13,983 nucleotides of DNA from Monoraphidium neglectum (lineage: Eukaryota > Chlorophyta > Chlorophyceae > Sphaeropleales > Selenastraceae): the NCBI RefSeq assembly GCF_000611645.1, contig NW_014012170.1, forward strand, positions 1-13,983, in the 5' to 3' direction. Position 1 is the first letter of the stretch. Every line of letters starts with the position of its first letter. The notes under the pieces were generated by a model. That model had not been told where the DNA came from. It made no database searches and saw only the letters and a program-made list of their open reading frames with translations. Made by a program: the position numbers and the translations under genes. Below, piece by piece: positions 7,919-13,983 of this stretch.

Positions 7919-10900
7919 ATGGTGCCTGGATCATCGGAGGGACGTGGGCCGTCGGGGCAGGGGACGCCATCACCGCGCACTCCTTCCACTGGCAGGGCCG
8001 TGCCATCGTCCAGAGTCGGTGAGAGCAATCGCAGCTGCGCCGCGCACACGTCCATTGGCCCGCCCCCGCCCGCCCCGCCGCGGCGCGCGACCCCGCCCAA
8101 GCATTGCAGGGACGCGTGTTCGAGGCCTCTCCGCGCCCCCGCCTGCACGCCCTGCGCCGCACGGCCGCAGATCGCCTGCTGCGGGAGCGGATCCGCAAGA
8201 GTCGGAGCACTCAGGAGCTGCAGACTTTTGAGGATTGGGACCATGGCTGGGAAGACATGGTGCCGGTAGACAGGTGGGCGTGGCGGGAAGCAGGGCGCGC
8301 TGCAGCTGCCCCCCTCGCCGGTACCTCGCCGCGGCGCCCACAGCAGCGCGGCATGAACGGGCACATGCGAGGGCAGCCCCGCTCCTAGAACCTGTATCGG
8401 GGGGCGTTCTGGGGGCGCCGCTGCGACCCCGCAGCTCCTCGGCCCCTTCCGGCGCCACGCGGCTGCCCATCTCGCCGCACCCCATCATGGCGCCCGCAGC
8501 CGGCACGCTCCCCTGGACAACGCACGGCTCATAGTGGTGGCAAATCGGCTTCCAGTGACCTGCTCCAAGGACCCGCAGGGCAGATGGCGGCTGCAGGTGC
8601 GGCGCATGCGGGGCCGTGGGCTGCTGCAGGGGGCAACCCACCCAAGCGGCGAGGACGGGTGGGGCTGGGGCAGCAGGCGGCGCGAGGGCGCGGGCATCGG
8701 TGGGGCGTCCGGCGGCCATGCGGAGGGGTTTGCGCATGGGCCGGCCGGCAAGCACGGCTTGCTCCCTCGAGCGGCACGGGCGCGGGACGAGGGCGTGCGT
8801 GGCGGCCGCAGACGGGTCCGCGCAGTGGTTGGACCCTGCGCTGTCTGCCGAGCGCGTCGCCCATGAGTGCCAGCACGCGCCATGCGGTGCCCATGCGGCG
8901 CCCATGCAGGCCGCGGCAGCTCCCGAAAGGCGCCTCGTGCGGCGCAAAGCAACCCGCCGCCCTCGCGCCCGCCGCCCCTCGCGCCAGATCAGCGCGGGCG
9001 GGCTGGTCAGCGCGCTCATGGGGGTCGGCAATTACACGACCCTCTGGGTCGGCTGGCCAGGTGGGTTGCGCTGCATTGTGCCGCTGCGTCTTGCGGGCCC
9101 ATTGGTTGGAGTCGGCCGCTCCATCCTCAAGCAATTGATGCCCGCCAGATGCATGGACACGTCTGCAGTAAGGGCCGGGCCTCTGAGGCTCTGTCCTCAC
9201 GCCCCAACTTCTGATGCGCACAATTTCACCATGCGTGCGTGGACATGCATGCGCACGAACGCGTGCCCGCGCGTGCGCATGCGCTCGCTGCTGTCTCCAC
9301 ACACGCGATCGCGCATGCACCCGCGCCGCCACCAAACACGTCCCCGCCGCCGTCGCCACCGCCGCCGCGCCAGGCATCTACGTCAGGCCGGGCCGCGACC
9401 GAGACGCGCTGGCGGCCATGCTGCAGAAGGAGGGTTACGTGCCCGTCTGGCTGGAGCCCCAGCTGCTCGACCTCTACTACAACGGCTTCTGCAACAGCGT
9501 GCTGTGGCAGCTGTTCCATTACGTCCCGCTGAATATGGACGGCTGGCAGCGCATGACAGAGCACCACACCATGCAGATGCAGTGGCAGGTGCGCGCGCCG
9601 CGCTGCGGCGGCGCCGCGCGCGCGCGGGCGCGACGTGCAGCCTGGGCGGCAGCTGCGGCATGTGCGGCTCGCGGGCCGCTGGGCAGCGGGCAGCTGGGCA
9701 GGCGATGAATGCTGCTCTTGTGTAGAGGGCGCACGGCAGGCCGCGTTGCGCCGTCGGAGCATGAGCGTGTTTGACATTGGCAGTTGGCCCGCTAGCTCTG
9801 CTCAATACTTAGAAGGCAGTAGCTCTAATCAACCCCTCTGGTTGGCTGCTTGCCTCTGGTTGGCTTGTCTCTTACGTGCACTGTCGCGGCGACGCCATGC
9901 CTGCCCCCTCCGCGCCCCGCCGCGGCAGGCGTACTCGGCAGCCAATGACCGCTTCGGGGAGGTGGTCCTGGCGCACTACCAAGGCGGGGACATGGTGTGG
10001 GTGCAGGACTACCACCTCATGCTGCTGCCGCAGCTGCTCAAGCAGGGGCACCCCAAAATGAAGGCGCGCGGCGGGCGGCGGGCTCGGGCCCCACGCCGCG
10101 CGCTGGCCCCTGGCAGGGTCGGGGCGCGTCGGGAGCGGGGTTGACCAGTCTTGACCTGTCTGTCAGCCGCACCAGCTCGTCAGCGTCTCCTGCTGATTCC
10201 CTTGGGGCAATCCTTGGATTCAGCACTCCAATGCTGCTTGCTGCGTCCGAAGCCTGCGGCCAGCAAGATCACGTTTGTGCCGCACCCTCAACCCCAATTT
10301 AAAAAAATCCTCTGCAGGTGGGCTGGTTCCTGCACACGCCATTCCCCTCCTCGGAGATCTACCGCACGCTGCCCGTCAGGGAGGAGGTGCTGCGTGCGGT
10401 GCTGAAGGCCGACCTCATAGGTGGGCAAATTTCGGTATGTTTGACCGGAAAATCGCATGCGTTTCAGGGTTCAAGGTTTGGCAGTTTGTAGGGGACGTTA
10501 TGCGCGCGGTGCTCAAGGCTGACCTCATGGGTGGGCGATCTTCTGTTGGTAGCTTGCAGTTCAAGATCCAGGGGAGTAAGGATTGCGGGTTTGCAAGGCG
10601 TCGAGGCGGAGGCGCTGTGGTGAGCTGTGCTCCAGGCAGATTCAAGTCTCAACCTTTGCCTGCTTGCCGTGCCCACCTCTTCCTTGTTTGTCATTCAAAT
10701 GTGTTGACCGGTACCTTTCCACCCCCCCAAAACGACCGCCTCCCAGGTTTTCACACCTACGACTACGCGCGCCACTTCATCAGCAGCTGCACGCGCATCC
10801 TGGGGCTGGAGGGCACCCCCGAGGGGGTCGAGGACAACGGCAGCATAACTCGCGTCGCCGCGTTCCCTATCGGTGGGTTACCGCAGTGCGCCGCTCACGG

Positions 10901-13896
10901 TGTTGCCAGCCTTCGGCCCCCGTGTCACCACCGCGTTCGTGATCACGCCTCCAAGCGTCCTCGACACCTGTGTCAGCTGACTTTTCTCAGTGTGCCCGAC
11001 TGTATTTGACCGCACTGAGGCCGCACTTTGACTACACATTGACCGCGTGTTGACTGACTTTGACCGACCCTCCTTCAACCCAAGGCATTGATCCGGAGCG
11101 CTTCACCGCTGCGCTGGAGGCTGAGGAGGTACAGGGCAACATAGCCAAGCTGCTCAACAGGTGGGGTTCTGGAAGGCAATATAAGCAGGGCTGTGGCGCA
11201 ATGCTGAAGGATTGGCTGGGTGCATCCGCATTTAGGAAGGTGTGTTGGTGTGTGTGTTGTGTGGCGGTTTGGGGTGGGGACGGCAACCGACCTGTCAGGC
11301 TGCCCGGGCCACTCAGCTTTGCCCCAGCTGCCAAAGCCAGGGCGTGGCTGCCATGCCTGTGCCCCTCATCCAACCCGCGCTTGCACCGCCCGCCTTCGTG
11401 CCCCCTGACCCACCTACCCACTTCCAAGGTATGCGGGGCGCAAGGTGATGCTTGGCGTCGACCGGCTGGACATGATCAAGGGAATCCCCCAGAAGCTGCT
11501 CGCCTTCGAGAAGTTCCTGCAGGTGGGCAACCGCCCGCCAGCGGTTTTCCTTCGGTCCAGGATCTTATGGGTTTGGGCTAGATAGCAGAAACGGGACATC
11601 TGGGTCCGGGAGTGCGACCATCAGGGCGGCTGGTCGGTGGCTCTCAAGGGACAAAGTTGCAGCTTTGGTGGGTCCAGCGGTGCTTGCTATAATGTGCAGC
11701 CGCCTGACCTCCTTCGGGCTCTGCTGCGCAGGAGCACCCTGAGTGGCGCGACAAGGTGCTGCTGGTGCAGGTGAGAGGGAGATGGGCACAGACACCGCAG
11801 TGGTGGCCGGCGAGAAGCAGCTTCCTGGGCGGCCTACAACGCCCTTGCTGAGACACAAGTATACCTACCAGTCAGGGGACGGCGACAGGCCTGCCGGCAG
11901 CCTCCCGGTCGAGGGTCCATGCGATGCTATGCGACCAGGATCCCTGTCAGCCACGTCCCTTGTTGTTTCGGACACTCTATTCTAAGGCGCATCCCTTTGG
12001 CAGCGCCACCACTCCTCATATCACCTCTCTGCCACCCCTGCACCCCTGCTCACCACGCTCTGCCCTTCAATTTTCTCATCCACCCCCAGATCGCTGTCCC
12101 CAGCCGCACAGACGTCCCCGAGTACCAGCGGCTGCGCTCCATGGTGCACGAGATCGTGGGCCGCATCAACGGCGCGTTCGGCACCCTGACCTACGTGCCC
12201 ATCCACCACCTGGACCGCCAGCTCAGCTTCCATGAGCTGTGTGCACTGTACGCCGTCACTGGTGCGGAGTTTGACCGAGTTTGACCGGGTGTTGGACGTT
12301 TGATGAAATGCCTGTGGCCACTGTGGTGGATGCGTTCCAATCTGATAATCATGTTGCTGTTTGTGCGTCGTCCCCGCTGAGGCTTGGCCAAGTTTGATTG
12401 GGCTGCTTGATTCAAGTCATGATGCCAACATGTCGAGGAGGATCGCTAAGCTATGACCGTAGGCAGCTGTGCCTTGCAAGCAAGTGTGACAGCACTTCAT
12501 GCAACTTCCCATTTTTTCTTTCAAAGCTGCCAGCCGGCACTCACCACCTTCCGCATTCCCAACTGCGGCGCACTGAAAACCCTACCTCTTCCTTACTCCT
12601 CCTCACCAAACCTCTTCCAACTCCTCCCCCCACCCCGCCCCCATAATCGCTCGCCCAGACGTGGCGCTCATCAACAGCCTGCGCGACGGCATGAACCTGG
12701 TGTCATATGAGTACGTGGCCTGCCAGTCAGACAATGCGGGCGTCCTGGTGCTGTCGGAGTTCGCCGGCGCGGCGCAGAGCCTGGGGGCGGGGGCCATATT
12801 GGTCAACCCCTGGAACGTGGCTGATGTGGCGCAGGCAAGAAGGGGGCGGGGCAGCATGCGTGTGTGTGTGTGTGTGTGTTTGCGCGTGTGTGTGTATGGT
12901 ATGCATGGGTCTGTGAGTGTGTTTTTCTCTGTTTGCTTTGTGTTTTGCGTGTACGTGTGTGCTGGTGCGTGTGCATGCGTGCGCGCGCACGTGTGGGTGC
13001 GTATTCCCCGGCGCCTGTCTCTTACTGCGCTTGTTCGACGCAAGCCTGTAGCCAGAGGTTGAGCAATCCACCTCTTCCACCCGGCGCCATGATAGCGGCC
13101 CAGCCAGACCCAAAGCTGACGTCACTCGCTGTCATTGCGTGTCATGGGCCAGGCCATCGAGGACGCGCTGACGATGAGCGAAGAGGAGCGGCGGGAGCGG
13201 CATCGGCAGAACTACATGCACGTGGCCACCCACACGGCGCAGGCACGCGGCTCTACTGCTGCTCGGGTCAACTCTTCCCTCTTATCTTCTGCGACCATGG
13301 CGCTTTCACCTCGGCCGCTCGTGCACCCAGCCAAGAACAACCACCTTGCGGCGTCCTGTCGGTTTTCGCATCCCTCGAGTGCCGCTCGTCACCACTATCC
13401 GCCTGTATGTTTTCACCGGTCTCCCAGCTACCGCATCGCCACCTTCTCCACAACTTCCACAGGCTTGGGCGGACACCTTCATATCAGAGCTGAACGACAC
13501 CCACATCGAGGCTGACCTGCGCCTGAGGCACACGCCGCCCGACCTCAACCTGGAGGAGGTGCGTGGTCAAACTCGGTCAAACTCGGTTGAATTGGGTCAA
13601 CTCGTCTGATCTTTGTCTGGCGAGCAGAGTTGCCTTCAGCAGAGCAGGGCCGGCATCAGCAGCCTTGTCGAGCGTTTTGTGGCGCGTGCATACCGGTTCT
13701 GCTTGGTGTTTGCATGTCTTGCCTTTGCCTGCTGCGTCCCACGCTGCTCAGTTCTGTTTGCAGCCTGACACACCGCGCGTACGCCATCGCCGGCAACTGT
13801 TCTTTCCACTCAACCCAGGTGGTGCGGGGCTACAGTGCGAGCAGCAAGCGGCTGTTCGTCCTGGGGTACAACGCCACGCTCACACACGCGGTGGAG
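7919..13896 (+). CDS. Trehalose-6-phosphate synthase (GT20) with C-terminal phosphatase-like region, 3' end outside window
   Basis: Makes trehalose-6-phosphate from UDP-glucose and glucose-6-phosphate. Exons: 7919-8018, 8102-8273, 8500-8596, 8988-9060, 9374-9588, 9929-10063, 10318-10420, 10747-10872, 11085-11160, 11429-11522, 11732-11770, 12090-12261, 12659-12834, 13153-13242, 13463-13558, 13819-13896. That is 1842 nt, 614 codons, with all phases matching. GT20 motifs in order: [12 protein letters not shown] (~100), [15 protein letters not shown] (~143-148), [77 protein letters not shown], ending [12 protein letters not shown]. The UDP-glucose and phosphate-binding residues known from OtsA appear intact. 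The last exon enters the phosphatase-like part ([12 protein letters not shown]). A Ser/Pro/Arg-rich N-terminus of about 90 residues precedes the catalytic core. Exon 1 and its join to exon 2 are the weakest part: the chosen AAG acceptor (8101) keeps frame, whereas the better-looking CAG at 8109 does not. Three introns appear to be GC-AG. Confidence 0.92.
10064..10317 (+). other. Apparent GC-AG intron (TPS intron 6)
   Basis: The exon ends ...HPKMK (10063) and is followed by GCGCGC. The next exon begins VGWFLHTPF at 10318 after CTCTGCAG. The MK-V-G-W-F-L-H join is the uninterrupted conserved strand of the GT20 family. A GT donor at 10118 would also keep frame but would insert 18 mostly basic residues. 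Confidence 0.7.
10491..10530 (+). pseudogene. Duplicate of the 3' end of TPS exon 7 inside intron 7 (possible cassette exon)
   Basis: Positions 10492-10530 repeat exon 7 positions 10382-10420 at a fixed 110-bp offset, including the GTGGGC donor. The duplicate reads [13 protein letters not shown] where exon 7 reads [13 protein letters not shown]. Most differences are synonymous. An acceptor-like TTTGTAG precedes it, and both ends are phase 1, so its 39 nt could be included without breaking frame. I cannot tell a dead remnant from a used alternative exon. Confidence 0.75.
11005..11065 (+). repeat. Cluster of five TTGAC motifs in TPS intron 8
   Basis: TTTGACC (11005), TTTGACT (11027), ATTGACC (11038), GTTGACT (11049) and TTTGACC (11059) occur within 61 nt, shortly before the exon 9 acceptor at 11084. 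They may be related to branch-site-like sequence or to the dispersed TTTGACC element seen in other TPS introns. Confidence 0.7.
12267..12286 (+). repeat. Tandem 10-mer GAGTTTGACC x2 (TPS intron 12), inverted copy in intron 15
   Basis: GAGTTTGACC occurs twice in tandem only six bases after the exon 12 donor begins. Its exact reverse complement, GGTCAAACTC twice, lies at 13565-13584, six bases into intron 15. The two 20-nt blocks are perfect complements about 1.3 kb apart in the same pre-mRNA. Confidence 0.9.
12835..13152 (+). other. Apparent GC-AG intron (TPS intron 13) carrying GT-rich tract
   Basis: The exon ends ...[10 protein letters not shown] at 12834 and is followed by GCAAGA, which fits the usual GC-donor consensus CAG/GCAAG. 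The acceptor GGGCCAG precedes [18 protein letters not shown] at 13153. Inside are (GT)10 at 12860-12879 and a looser TG/GC-rich stretch to about 13000. Confidence 0.8.
12860..12879 (+). repeat. (GT)10 microsatellite in TPS intron 13
   Basis: A pure (GT)10 run with degenerate GT/GC alternation continuing after it. It starts 26 nt after the GC donor of intron 13. It is the third long GT/CA-type tract in the window, and all three are intronic. Confidence 0.9.
13243..13462 (+). other. Apparent GC-AG intron (TPS intron 14)
   Basis: The exon ends ...VATHTAQ at 13242 and is followed by GCACGC. The next exon starts [12 protein letters not shown] at 13463 after TTCCACAG. The family's T-A-Q-x-W-A-x-T-F is then continuous. 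A GT donor at 13267 would also keep frame but would add eight residues to that motif. Confidence 0.7.
13565..13584 (-). repeat. Inverted partner of the intron 12 10-mer repeat
   Basis: GGTCAAACTC twice in tandem, the perfect reverse complement of 12267-12286. A diverged third copy (GGTTGAATTGGGTCAACTC) follows to about 13603. It lies next to the exon 15 donor at 13559. Confidence 0.9.
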
Positions 13897-13983
13897 GTGA
13901 GCCTGGGGTGCCGGGTGTGCTCATCGGCTGGGTGCGCCTCCGGCTGGCTGAGCATTCCAGCTTCGTGGCTGCTGGGACCGCCG

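Noticed and set aside
8616..9725. 369-codon plus-strand frame across TPS exons 4-5
   Set aside because: It reads TPS exon 4 in frame but runs through introns as Arg/Ala-rich low-complexity text and is out of frame in exon 5. It is not a separate gene.
10064..10144. Read-through of TPS exon 6 to a GT donor at 10118 or to the TGA at about 10142
   Set aside because: It would insert basic low-complexity residues, or end the protein, inside the conserved [11 protein letters not shown] strand. A GC-AG intron is simpler.

Overview
This is intron-dense, GC-rich eukaryotic nuclear DNA, most likely from a green alga. A trebouxiophyte of the Chlorella/Coccomyxa kind is my best guess. The reasons are many introns of about 80-400 bp, a plant/cyanobacterial-type arginine decarboxylase, a trehalose synthase with a fused phosphatase region, and GT/CA microsatellites inside introns. 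The organism is inferred from gene content and style, not proven. No rRNA, tRNA, CRISPR or transposon was seen.

Three protein genes fill the window. (1) On the minus strand, 3644 down to 366: the first nine exons of a biosynthetic (SpeA/plant-type) arginine decarboxylase. It makes agmatine for polyamine synthesis, and its 3' half lies beyond the left edge. (2) On the plus strand, 4066-7274: a complete five-exon gene for a secreted protein of about 793 residues, built of 15 tandem cysteine-rich units of about 49 residues after a signal peptide. I do not recognise a named family. (3) On the plus strand, about 7919 to beyond 13983: sixteen exons of a trehalose-6-phosphate synthase. Its GT20 domain is complete and it then enters a phosphatase-like region whose catalytic aspartates are replaced. 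Exon phases agree at every junction in all three models; the least certain junction is TPS exon 1 to exon 2.

Genes 1 and 2 are divergent and share a 421-bp, relatively AT-rich promoter region (3645-4065) with a perfect inverted repeat. Genes 2 and 3 run head to tail across a 644-bp spacer. Nothing suggests joint function: the genes serve polyamine synthesis, the cell surface or wall, and trehalose metabolism.

The points most worth a second look are these: a phase-compatible 39-nt duplicate of the end of TPS exon 7 lying in the next intron; three apparent GC-AG introns in the TPS gene; the degenerate phosphatase motif; the large Cys-rich repeat array with a recently duplicated unit; and TTGACC-type repeats scattered through the TPS introns.
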